This document shows, piece after piece, positions 1-5,018 of a stretch of DNA of 5,018 nt; position 1 is the first letter of the stretch; every line of letters starts with the position of its first letter. The stretch is taken from assembly GCA_021789565.1 (NCBI GenBank), contig JAJYJL010000769.1:1-5018 (forward strand), given 5' to 3'. The DNA comes from Acidobacteriota bacterium. Its GTDB lineage: Bacteria; Acidobacteriota; Terriglobia; UBA7540. Below the pieces are notes generated by a model, which saw only the letters and a list, made by a program, of their open reading frames with translations, was not told where the DNA came from and did not search any database. The position numbers were made by a program, and so were the translations under genes.

Positions 1-408
1 AGACAGGTCGACGGCGAGCACTCCGTCCGCGCCGGCCTTGCTGGCGTCGCGAGCGAAGTTCTCCAGGCCGTATTGCAGGATCGGGTTGTAATAGCTGAAA
101 AGGACCATCGGGGCTTTGATCCTCTTTCTCCAATCCGGAATCGCTTCGAGTACTTTGTGAAGGCTTGTGCCGCTCGCCAATGCGCGTTCCGACGCCCGCT
201 GAATGACGGGGCCGTCCGCCAGCGGGTCAGAGAAGGGAATGCCGAGTTCGATGATGTCCGCGCCCCCGCGTTCAACTGCTTCGAGCAGGCCGCCCGTGGC
301 CTCAAGGGATGGGTCGCCGGCGGTCAGATAAATTACCAGGCCCCGGGCGTTGGCGTTGCGGAGCTGCCGGAACTTCTCCTGAATTCGCGATGTTGAAACA
401 GTAGGCAT
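1..408 (-). CDS. trpA: Tryptophan synthase alpha subunit, N-terminal part (cut by window edge)
   Basis: The alpha subunit cleaves indole-3-glycerol phosphate to indole and glyceraldehyde-3-phosphate; in the cytosolic alpha2-beta2 complex the indole is channelled to TrpB for the last step of tryptophan synthesis. I translated the reading frame by hand from ATG at 408. It starts MPTVSTSRIQEKF, continues with YLTAGDPS (residues 27-34), and carries the family signature ELGIPFSDPLADGP (54-67). Within it, Glu54 and Asp65 match the catalytic Glu49 and Asp60 of the Salmonella enzyme. The visible part ends at residue 136 in GVLAVDLS; a full protein is usually about 260-270 residues, so the C-terminal half, including the catalytic-loop region beyond this point, lies outside the window. 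It is the last visible gene of a trpC-trpF-trpB-trpA run, 27 bp after trpB. No good Shine-Dalgarno sequence lies at normal distance from the ATG, so translation may depend on coupling to trpB (inference). No other start codon fits the N-terminus better. Confidence 0.96.
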   Translation of the reverse strand, partial: MPTVSTSRIQEKFRQLRNANARGLVIYLTAGDPSLEATGGLLEAVERGGADIIELGIPFSDPLADGPVIQRASERALASGTSLHKVLEAIPDWRKRIKAPMVLFSYYNPILQYGLENFARDASKAGADGVLAVDLS

Positions 409-435
409 ATCGAACGAAATCGAAATCTCTCGGCT

Positions 436-1641
436 TTACAAAATTCCCGCGGACTGGAAAATGCCCAGGTCTTTGTCACCCCGGCCGGAAAGATTGACCA
501 CAAAAATCGCATCCTTCGCGGCGCCGGGCGCGCGCTTCACCACTTCTGCCAGAGCGTGCGAGGATTCGAGCGCGGGAATAATCCCTTCCGTCCGCGCCAG
601 CAGGCACGCGGCCTCCAGGGCTTCCTGGTCCCCGGCATGAGTATATTCCACCCTGCCCTGCTGGTGGAGCGCCGCGTGTTCGGGCCCGACGGCCGGATAG
701 TCGAGGCCGGCTGAAACCGAGTGCGTTTTCGATATCATGCCGTCCGCATCCTGCAGCACGTAAGTGTAGGTGCCGTGCAGCACTCCGGGCTTGCCGCCGG
801 AAAAGCGCGCCGCGTGCTCGCCCAGATCAAGTGACCGCCCTCCGGCCTCAACTCCAACCATTTTGACCGAGGCATCGGGAATGAAGTCATAGAACAGCCC
901 AATGGAATTGCTGCCGCCGCCCACACAGGCGAAGAGGCAGTCCGGCAGGCGTCCGGCAAGTTCGAGGATCTGGCCGCGCGCTTCCTGCCCGATCACGCGC
1001 TGGAAGTCACGGACCATCATCGGGTAGGGGTGCGGCCCCAGCACCGAACCCATCAGGTAGTGAGTGTTTTCAATGCTGGCAACCCAGTCGCGCATGCCCT
1101 CGTTGATGGCGTCCTTCAGCGTCCTGGAACCGGAACTCACTCCCATCACCTCCGTGCCCAGCAGGCGCATGCGGAAGACGTTGGGCGTTTGCCGGGCCAT
1201 GTCTTCTTCGCCCATGTACACGCGGCACTCGAGGCCCAGCAGCGCCGCCACCGTCGCCGTAGCCACGCCGTGCTGGCCGGCTCCGGTTTCGGCAATCAGC
1301 CGGGTCTTGCCCATGCGCACCGCCAGCAGTCCCTGGCCGATGCAGTTGTTGATTTTGTGAGCACCGGTGTGGAGCAGGTCTTCGCGCTTCAGATAAATCT
1401 GCGCGCCGCCCAGGTGCTTTGTGAGGCGTTCGGCATGGTAGAGCGGCGTAGGGCGCCCGGCGTAGTACCGCAGCAGCCGCTTGAATTCCGCCTGGAATGC
1501 CGCGTCGTTCCTGGCATCTTCGTAGGCGCGCTCAAGCTGCTCGATGGGGTGCATGAGCGTTTCCGGCACGTAGCGCCCGCCGAATTCTCCAAAGCGCCCG
1601 CGAACGTCAGGCCCGGTTGTTGTCAGTTGCGCGTCCGGCAT
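436..1641 (-). CDS. trpB: Tryptophan synthase beta subunit
   Basis: This PLP enzyme condenses indole with L-serine to give L-tryptophan, working in complex with TrpA. From the preferred ATG at 1641 it has 401 residues, a normal length for the TrpB1 type. Motifs in that numbering: [17 protein letters not shown] near the N-terminus (16-32), YAGRPTPL (60-67), HTGAHKINN with the PLP Schiff-base Lys96, AETGAGQHG with the catalytic Glu118, the PLP-phosphate loop GGGSN (241-245), [10 protein letters not shown] with Asp314 (counterpart of Salmonella Asp305), and the C-terminal SGRGDKD (385-391). Nothing essential is missing. The frame stays open to TTG at 1656 and GTG at 1650, adding MEVNK, but a GGAAG element 8 nt before the ATG favours the shorter form. 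It lies between trpF (30 bp gap) and trpA (27 bp gap) on the same strand, so co-transcription is likely. The conserved N-terminal FGGRYVPE and strict active-site match indicate the classical TrpA-dependent enzyme, not the stand-alone TrpB2 type. Confidence 0.98.
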   Translation of the reverse strand: MPDAQLTTTGPDVRGRFGEFGGRYVPETLMHPIEQLERAYEDARNDAAFQAEFKRLLRYYAGRPTPLYHAERLTKHLGGAQIYLKREDLLHTGAHKINNCIGQGLLAVRMGKTRLIAETGAGQHGVATATVAALLGLECRVYMGEEDMARQTPNVFRMRLLGTEVMGVSSGSRTLKDAINEGMRDWVASIENTHYLMGSVLGPHPYPMMVRDFQRVIGQEARGQILELAGRLPDCLFACVGGGSNSIGLFYDFIPDASVKMVGVEAGGRSLDLGEHAARFSGGKPGVLHGTYTYVLQDADGMISKTHSVSAGLDYPAVGPEHAALHQQGRVEYTHAGDQEALEAACLLARTEGIIPALESSHALAEVVKRAPGAAKDAIFVVNLSGRGDKDLGIFQSAGIL

Positions 1642-1649
1642 TTTGTTCA

Positions 1650-1654
1650 CTTCC
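1650..1654 (-). promoter_or_regulatory. Shine-Dalgarno site choosing the trpB start
   Basis: On the minus strand GGAAG is followed by TGAACAAA (8 nt) and then ATG at 1641. This is good ribosome-binding spacing. It would lie inside the coding sequence if the upstream TTG (1656) were used, so it supports the ATG start. The call rests on spacing and sequence alone. Confidence 0.6.
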
Positions 1655-1671
1655 AATCCAACCCGGATGAC

Positions 1672-2304
1672 TTAGAGATCGCGGTCGGCTTCCTGCACCG
1701 CTGCGAAGAACGCCCGAAGCAGCGCAGGGTCCTTTTGCCCCGGCGCGGATTCCACACCGCTCGCCACATCGACGGCGTAGGGGCGAACCTCCTGAATGGC
1801 GCGTCCCACGTTGCCGGGATTCAAACCGCCGGCAAGGATGATGTCGCCATACCTGTTGGCGTCGCGCGCCAGTTCCCAGTCAAATTGCTTTCCTGTTCCG
1901 CCGCTCAACTGCGGATGAAAGGCATCCAGAAGAAAGGCATTCGCCTGGATAGCTGCAAGCGACTCGGCAGTAAAATCCTCTCCCACAGCCACCGCACGGA
2001 CCAAAGAGTAGCCGGCCGGCGGCCCGGCAGCCTCAGGGAACTGTGGACCGTGGAGTTGAATGGCGCCCACCCCGGCTTCAGCCGCCATGCCAGTGACGTG
2101 CTCCATGTCTGTTTCGTTCGCGTAGACTCCAACCGGCATCACGAACGGCGGCAGGCAGCGGATGATGGCACGGGCGGCGTCCGGCGCAATATAACGCGGC
2201 GAGGGCCTGTAAAAGTTGAACCCCAGGGCATCGGCCCCAAGTTCGGCGGCCAGCAGGGCGTCTTCAAGGCGCGTCATTCCGCAGACTTTGATCCGGGTCC
2301 GCAT
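1672..2304 (-). CDS. trpF: Phosphoribosylanthranilate isomerase
   Basis: TrpF performs the Amadori rearrangement of N-(5-phosphoribosyl)anthranilate to CdRP, the substrate of TrpC, in tryptophan biosynthesis. The 210-residue length is normal for a free-standing single-domain (beta/alpha)8 barrel. The N-terminus MRTRIKVCGMTR carries the catalytic Cys8, and LLDAFHPQLSGGTGKQFDW (125-143) carries the catalytic Asp127; these correspond to Cys7 and Asp126 of the Thermotoga enzyme. Further family motifs are GADALGFNFYRPSPRYI (23-39), IQLHG (82-86), the phosphate-binding AGGLNPGNV (158-166) and VDVASGVESAPGQKD (178-192). The ATG at 2304 sits only 4 bp after the trpC stop, with GGAG inside the last trpC codons 9 nt before it, so the two are very probably translationally coupled. 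trpF and trpC are separate genes here, unlike the fused enzyme of enteric bacteria. The stop is TAA, 30 bp before the trpB ATG. Confidence 0.97.
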   Translation of the reverse strand: MRTRIKVCGMTRLEDALLAAELGADALGFNFYRPSPRYIAPDAARAIIRCLPPFVMPVGVYANETDMEHVTGMAAEAGVGAIQLHGPQFPEAAGPPAGYSLVRAVAVGEDFTAESLAAIQANAFLLDAFHPQLSGGTGKQFDWELARDANRYGDIILAGGLNPGNVGRAIQEVRPYAVDVASGVESAPGQKDPALLRAFFAAVQEADRDL

Positions 2305-2308
2305 CGGG

Positions 2309-3121
2309 TCAGGCTCCGGCCATTTTGAGAGTTGGCGCGCTGCTGAGAAGCCGCGACAATTCTTTTCCCGGATCTTCCGCCAGCATCAGGTGCTCGCCGA
2401 TCAGCACAGCGTTGAATCCTGCCTCTGCAAGGCTTTCCAAATCATCGCCGCTCTTGATTCCGCTCTCGCTGACGGCCAGGCACGCCGGGGGAATTTTGTC
2501 GCGAAGACGGAAGGACGTTTCCAGGCTGACCTCAAGGGTGCCCAGGTCGCGGTTGTTGACTCCGATGATTTGCGCGCCGGCGGCGAGGGCCCGTTCAAGT
2601 TCCTGCGCCGTGTGGACTTCCACCAGGGCAGCCACACGCAACCGTTGTGAAAGTTCGAGAAGCCGTTTCAAGTCCTTGTCCTCAAGCGCAGCGACAATCA
2701 ACAGGAGCGCGTCAGCACCAGCGGCCGCCGATTCGTAAACCTGGTATTCGTCAATGATAAAGTCTTTCCGCAGGATAGGCAGGCGGACTGCACTTCGCAC
2801 GGCCTTCAGGTGATTGAGCGATCCCTGGAAAAACTCTTCTTCCGTCAACACGGAAAGCGCCGAAGCTCCCGCCTGCTGGTAGGACGTGGCGATTTCCGGG
2901 GGGCGGAAATCAGGCCGCAGAAGCCCCCGCGAGGGCGAGGCTCTCTTGAGCTCCGCGATCACGCTCAACTTCTTACCCGAGAGCGCCCCGGAAAAATCCC
3001 GGAAGTCGGACCGCGCTGCTGCTGCCTGGCGAAGACCGGCCAGGGGAACGCTGGCGCGAGCTTCTTCAATACGACGCCGGCGGGCAGCGATAATCGTCCT
3101 TAAAACCTGGCTTTCCTTCAC
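2309..3121 (-). CDS. trpC: Indole-3-glycerol-phosphate synthase
   Basis: TrpC closes and decarboxylates CdRP to indole-3-glycerol phosphate, which TrpA then uses. It has 270 residues, a typical length for a single-domain (beta/alpha)8 barrel with an N-terminal helical extension. Visible motifs: VIAELKRASPSRGLL (54-68) with Glu57 and Lys59, LRKDFIIDEYQVYE (117-130) with the catalytic Lys119, VEVH (167-170) with catalytic Glu168, GVNNRDL (187-193) with Asn189, SESGI (218-222) with Glu219 and Ser220, and the phosphate-binding VLIGEHLM (239-246). These correspond to Glu51, Lys53, Lys110, Glu159, Asn180, Glu210 and Ser211 of the Sulfolobus enzyme. The start is GTG at 3121, supported by GGGGA six nt upstream. 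It is the first gene of the trpCFBA run and faces the sugar kinase divergently across 300 bp. No trpD, trpG or trpE lies upstream. Confidence 0.97.
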   Translation of the reverse strand: MKESQVLRTIIAARRRRIEEARASVPLAGLRQAAAARSDFRDFSGALSGKKLSVIAELKRASPSRGLLRPDFRPPEIATSYQQAGASALSVLTEEEFFQGSLNHLKAVRSAVRLPILRKDFIIDEYQVYESAAAGADALLLIVAALEDKDLKRLLELSQRLRVAALVEVHTAQELERALAAGAQIIGVNNRDLGTLEVSLETSFRLRDKIPPACLAVSESGIKSGDDLESLAEAGFNAVLIGEHLMLAEDPGKELSRLLSSAPTLKMAGA

Positions 3122-3127
3122 CTTATT

Positions 3128-3132
3128 TCCCC
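3128..3132 (-). promoter_or_regulatory. Shine-Dalgarno site supporting the GTG start of trpC
   Basis: On the minus strand GGGGA is followed by AATAAG (6 nt) and the GTG at 3121. No ATG lies in frame near the conserved N-terminus, so this element is the main evidence for the GTG initiation codon. Confidence 0.6.
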
Positions 3133-3183
3133 AATGCAGGTTGTGGTGCTCGAAGTGGAAAATCGCGACTGGGACAAATGTTT

Positions 3184-3213
3184 ACTCTACCCTTGCGGAA
3201 GAGCCGAAGTCAA
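3184..3213 (-). promoter_or_regulatory. Candidate sigma-70-type promoter for trpCFBA
   Basis: Read on the minus strand, TTGACT (3213-3208, five of six matches to the -35 consensus) is separated by 18 nt from TAGAGT (3189-3184, four of six matches to the -10 consensus). Transcription would begin near 3177, giving a leader of roughly 55 nt before the trpC GTG. That leader contains no Trp-codon-rich leader peptide and no obvious attenuator, so no trp attenuation mechanism is visible. This is a motif match by eye and has no experimental support. Confidence 0.4.
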
Positions 3214-3355
3214 CGCTCGAGGCGCGTTGCAGGGTATACTGGAGCGAGAGGTCCGCAGCCGCCAACCGTGATAATGAGCCGGCCACCCTGCGCGTTATCG
3301 CGGGGGCTATTCAGCATGCCTGAGGGCTGTTTTCCTGCCGGCATCACGAAAGTGG

Positions 3356-3384
3356 CTGAATTTTTCATCGGAAAGCCTTATATT
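3356..3384 (+). promoter_or_regulatory. Candidate promoter for the KDG kinase gene
   Basis: TATATT (3379-3384) matches five of six -10 consensus positions. The sequence 17 nt upstream, CTGAAT (3356-3361), matches the -35 consensus at only three positions. A start near 3391 would leave about 30 nt before the kinase ATG. The weak -35 and the overlapping TGAA-TTT-TTCA inverted repeat would suit a regulated promoter, but that is inference. Confidence 0.3.
3357..3367. repeat. Short palindrome TGAA-TTT-TTCA upstream of the kinase gene
   Basis: Four-base arms TGAA (3357-3360) and TTCA (3364-3367) flank a TTT centre and overlap the -35 position of the candidate kinase promoter. The position suits a repressor operator, but an 11-nt palindrome with an odd centre is short enough to occur by chance, and I match it to no known regulator. 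Confidence 0.25.
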
Positions 3385-3421
3385 TACCAGTCGGCTCGAA
3401 CTCAATGCGGAGGATATCGCT

Positions 3422-4450
3422 ATGGCGGATGTTGTAACTTTTGGCGAAGCCATGATTCGGCTTGCGCCTCCACACTTTCAGCGGCTGGAGCAGACCCATT
3501 CTCTCGACGTCCAGGTTGGCGGCGGCGAATTGAATGTGGCGGTGGGCGTCCGCAGGCTGGGGCTAACGAGTAGCTGGGTTTCCCGCCTGCCCAAGAACAC
3601 CCTGGCCCGCCTGCTGGAGAATCGGGCGCGACAGGCCGGCGTTGACACTTCTCAGATTGTCTGGACGGAAGGTGGAAGACTGGGCCTCTATTTCGTTGAA
3701 TTTGGGGCAGCGCCCCGGCCGAGTTCCGTTCTCTATGATCGCGCGTATTCGGCCATCTCCACCATCAAGCCCGGCGAGGTGGACTGGAAGAAAGTGTTTG
3801 CGGGAGCCAAATGGTTCCACACCAGCGGCATCACTCCGGCGCTGAGCGATTCGGCGGCCGCGGTCACGCGTGAGGCTCTGGAGGCGGCAAAGCGCGCCGG
3901 CGTTACGGTCAGCTACGACCTGAACTACCGCGGAAAGCTCTGGTCACCGGACAAAGCACAGACGGTGCAGGAGCCATTGATGGAATTCGTAGATGTCTTG
4001 ATCACCACGGAAGAAGATACGAGCGTGGTCTTCAAGATCAAGGCGTCGGGAACAAATGACGACCAGGGATACAAAGAGATCACAGCCGACAGCTACAAGG
4101 AAGTCGCCCGACGCCTGCAGGAAAAATTCAAGTTCAAAGCCGTGGCCATCACCCTGCGCGAAAACCCCCTGGTGTGGCGAAACACCTGGTCGGCCATTGC
4201 TTACGCCGACGGCAAGTTTTATGACGATATCAAGTATGACCTGGAGATTGTTGACCGCGTCGGCGGCGGTGATTCCTTCAGCGCAGGATTCATTTACGGC
4301 TACCTGGCAAAAAATTCCTACGATGCCGCCGTGCGCTACGGAAACGCCTTCAGTTCGCTGAAGCAGACCATTCCGGGGGACTTTAACTGGGCGACCCTGG
4401 AGGAAGTGGAAAAGTTGTTGAAGGGCGCAAGTCTTCGAGTGGCCCGTTAG
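3422..4450 (+). CDS. kdgK: 2-keto-3-deoxygluconate kinase (PfkB family)
   Basis: It probably phosphorylates 2-keto-3-deoxygluconate with ATP to KDPG in the cytosol. The 342 residues form a PfkB/ribokinase fold. The N-terminal FGEAMIRLAPP (7-17) and GGGELNVAVGVRRLG (33-47, first PfkB signature region) are followed by GGRLGLYFVEFGAAPRPSSVLYDRAYSAI (84-112), a pattern typical of KDG kinases. SYDLNYRGKLW (164-174) is the DxNxRxxLW motif, and DRVGGGDSFSAGF (278-290) is the second PfkB signature, with Asp284 as catalytic base. KQTIPGDFNWAT (314-325) marks a subfamily often annotated only as sugar kinase. The ATG is preceded by an excellent GGAGG (3409-3413) at 8 nt. KDPG aldolase, the enzyme that uses its product, follows on the same strand after 112 bp; this is the strongest support for the substrate. 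Residual doubt: PfkB members switch sugar specificity easily, so fructokinase or another ketosugar kinase is possible. Confidence 0.88.
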   Translation: MADVVTFGEAMIRLAPPHFQRLEQTHSLDVQVGGGELNVAVGVRRLGLTSSWVSRLPKNTLARLLENRARQAGVDTSQIVWTEGGRLGLYFVEFGAAPRPSSVLYDRAYSAISTIKPGEVDWKKVFAGAKWFHTSGITPALSDSAAAVTREALEAAKRAGVTVSYDLNYRGKLWSPDKAQTVQEPLMEFVDVLITTEEDTSVVFKIKASGTNDDQGYKEITADSYKEVARRLQEKFKFKAVAITLRENPLVWRNTWSAIAYADGKFYDDIKYDLEIVDRVGGGDSFSAGFIYGYLAKNSYDAAVRYGNAFSSLKQTIPGDFNWATLEEVEKLLKGASLRVAR

Positions 4451-4467
4451 GTCTGAACCTTTCGAGC

Positions 4468-4502
4468 GAAGGCCTGCCGGGTCCACGGAGCGGCAGCCCT
4501 TC
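4468..4502 (+). other. Imperfect 12-bp stem-loop between kdgK and eda
   Basis: GAAGGCCTGCCG (4468-4479) pairs with CGGCAGCCCTTC (4491-4502) at 11 of 12 positions, with one C/C mismatch and an 11-nt loop. It begins 18 nt after the kinase stop codon. No T-run follows, so it is not a standard intrinsic terminator. A role as an RNA stabiliser or processing site, or as a partial terminator lowering aldolase expression, is possible but inferred. The right arm can alternatively pair with GAAGGCT at 4520-4526. Confidence 0.6.
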
Positions 4503-4512
4503 CCGGCGATCC

Positions 4513-4526
4513 AGCCCTTGAAGGCT
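4513..4526 (+). repeat. Second small hairpin AGCC-CTTGAA-GGCT
   Basis: AGCC (4513-4516) and GGCT (4523-4526) pair around a six-nt loop. The sequence AGCCCTT occurs both here (4513-4519) and in the right arm of the preceding stem (4495-4501), and GAAGGC occurs at 4468-4473 and 4520-4525, so the elements can form competing pairings. Alone this is a weak structure. Confidence 0.3.
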
Positions 4527-4562
4527 ATCATGCATTGCCATCTTGAGTGAGAGGATTCAGCC

Positions 4563-5018
4563 ATGTCGTGGTCGAGAGAGAAAGTTTTAAACCGGCTTCG
4601 GGAAGTGGGAGTTGTTCCCATCGTCCGCGTATCGAACGAGGAGGATGCCTTCAAGGCGGTGGAAGCGGTTGTCGCCGGAGGTGTCCCGGTGGTGGAGATT
4701 ACCATGGGCGTGCCGAACGCTCTGCGCGTGATGGAACGCGTGGTGGAGCAGTTTGGCGAGAGCGTGCTGCTGGGGGCAGGCACTGTGCTGGATTCGGAAA
4801 CGTGCCGCGCCGCTTTGCTGGCGGGAGCGGAGTTTATTGTCACTCCTTCTCTCGACGTCAAGGTCATCGAGACCTCGCGGCGTTACAGCAAGCCCTGCAT
4901 TCCCGGCGCCCTGACGCCGACCGAGATCGTGACGGCCTGGCAGGCAGGGGCGGACCTGGTGAAAGTTTTCCCGTGCGCTGCAGTCGGCGGACCGAAATAC
5001 CTGAAGTCACTGCGGGGG
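4563..5018 (+). CDS. eda: 2-keto-3-deoxy-6-phosphogluconate (KDPG) aldolase, N-terminal part (cut by window edge)
   Basis: This class I Schiff-base aldolase splits KDPG into pyruvate and glyceraldehyde-3-phosphate, the last dedicated step of the Entner-Doudoroff and hexuronate pathways; some members also act on 4-hydroxy-2-ketoglutarate. I translated the frame by hand: it is open for 152 codons to the window end, against about 205-215 for the family, so the last strands and most of the phosphate-binding site are outside. Motifs: VVPIVRV (17-23) with Arg22, VVEITM (43-48) with catalytic Glu45, GAGTV (71-75) with Thr74, FIVTPSLD (91-98), IPGALTPTE (113-121) and ADLVKVFPC (130-138) with Schiff-base Lys134, matching Lys133 of the E. 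coli enzyme. The ATG is chosen because GAGG lies 8 nt upstream and residue spacing to Arg22 and Glu45 fits the family. It follows the KDG kinase gene, whose product is its substrate. 2-dehydro-3-deoxy-6-phosphogalactonate aldolase is a close relative and cannot be excluded. Confidence 0.94.
   Translation, partial: MSWSREKVLNRLREVGVVPIVRVSNEEDAFKAVEAVVAGGVPVVEITMGVPNALRVMERVVEQFGESVLLGAGTVLDSETCRAALLAGAEFIVTPSLDVKVIETSRRYSKPCIPGALTPTEIVTAWQAGADLVKVFPCAAVGGPKYLKSLRG

Larger units (their letters stand above)
3122..3421. other. Divergent intergenic region between trpC and the KDG kinase gene
   Basis: These 300 bp separate two oppositely oriented transcription units. Open frames crossing it are antisense extensions of trpC or run out of frame into the kinase gene, and none has a recognisable product. 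It holds the candidate promoters listed separately and two small inverted repeats: CGTGATAA / TTATCGCG (3267-3274 and 3295-3302, one mismatch, 20 nt apart) and ATGCC / GGCAT (3316-3320 and 3340-3344). Divergent arrangement suggests that both units read out from here. No riboswitch or known operator consensus was recognised. Confidence 0.7.
4451..4562 (+). other. kdgK-eda intercistronic spacer
   Basis: This 112 bp spacer contains no gene. It carries a strong stem-loop (4468-4502), a second weaker hairpin (4513-4526) and the aldolase ribosome-binding site GAGG (4551-4554, 8 nt before ATG). A TATCAT (4526-4531) resembles a -10 box but has no fitting -35 partner, so an internal promoter is not supported. 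The gap is long for a tight operon but compatible with co-transcription. Confidence 0.6.

Noticed and set aside
1030..2328. A 432-codon open frame on the plus strand
   Set aside because: It lies antisense to trpB and trpF, both of which have full sets of catalytic motifs. Its translation is rich in Arg, His and Gln without any recognisable domain, as expected of a GC-rich shadow frame.
3235..3240. TATACT as a -10 box on the plus strand
   Set aside because: No TTGACA-like -35 lies 16-18 nt upstream and there is no extended TGn element; it would also give the kinase gene a leader of about 175 nt. It remains only a weak possibility.
2886..3323. A 145-codon plus-strand frame covering the trpC start and the intergenic region
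   Set aside because: More than half is antisense to the conserved N-terminal part of trpC, and the rest shows no protein-like pattern.
3178..3573. A 131-codon plus-strand frame crossing the intergenic region into the kinase gene
   Set aside because: It overlaps the kinase gene out of frame by about 150 bp, has no good ribosome-binding site and its product has no recognisable features.
4468..4502. The kdgK-eda stem-loop as an intrinsic terminator
   Set aside because: No run of T follows the stem on the plus strand, and the next gene belongs to the same pathway and strand.
3944..4867. A 307-codon open frame on the minus strand
   Set aside because: It is antisense to the KDG kinase and KDPG aldolase genes and their spacer. 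Its translation is Ser/Thr-rich and resembles no family, while the opposite strand carries clear active-site motifs.
1..5018. Mobile element, CRISPR array, tRNA or phage/defence gene
   Set aside because: No transposase or integrase motifs, regularly spaced repeats, cloverleaf-like segments or terminal inverted repeats were seen; all substantial coding space is taken up by core metabolic genes.

Overview
The window is a compact, GC-rich bacterial chromosomal segment holding six recognisable metabolic genes in two divergent groups. No tRNA, rRNA, CRISPR array, insertion sequence, phage gene or toxin-antitoxin gene is visible. Base composition, the free-standing trpC, trpF, trpB and trpA genes, and the particular form of the sugar kinase (C-terminal KQTIPGDFNWAT segment) would fit an acidobacterium or another soil/environmental lineage. 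This is an impression from the protein sequences, not a demonstrated assignment.

Minus strand, read right to left (3121 to 1): trpC (indole-3-glycerol-phosphate synthase, GTG start), trpF (phosphoribosylanthranilate isomerase, 4 bp gap), trpB (tryptophan synthase beta, 30 bp gap from the preferred ATG) and trpA (tryptophan synthase alpha, 27 bp gap, cut by the window edge after 136 residues). Together they convert phosphoribosylanthranilate to tryptophan. The earlier steps (trpE, trpG, trpD) are not directly upstream: trpC borders a divergent intergenic region, so those genes must lie downstream of trpA or elsewhere. All active-site residues that can be checked are present.

The 300 bp region between trpC and the sugar kinase (3122-3421) has no convincing gene. 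It holds a plausible sigma-70-like promoter for the trp genes (TTGACT-N18-TAGAGT), a weaker candidate for the kinase (CTGAAT-N17-TATATT), and small inverted repeats that could be operators.

Plus strand (3422 to 5018): a PfkB-family 2-keto-3-deoxygluconate kinase, a 112 bp gap with a strong imperfect stem-loop, then the N-terminal 152 residues of 2-keto-3-deoxy-6-phosphogluconate aldolase, cut by the window edge. The pair performs KDG -> KDPG -> pyruvate + glyceraldehyde-3-phosphate, the lower part of hexuronate/pectin breakdown or of a semi-phosphorylative Entner-Doudoroff route.

This is ordinary core metabolism. I see no evidence of an undescribed system. The item most worth a second look is the stem-loop with competing pairing partners between the kinase and aldolase genes.
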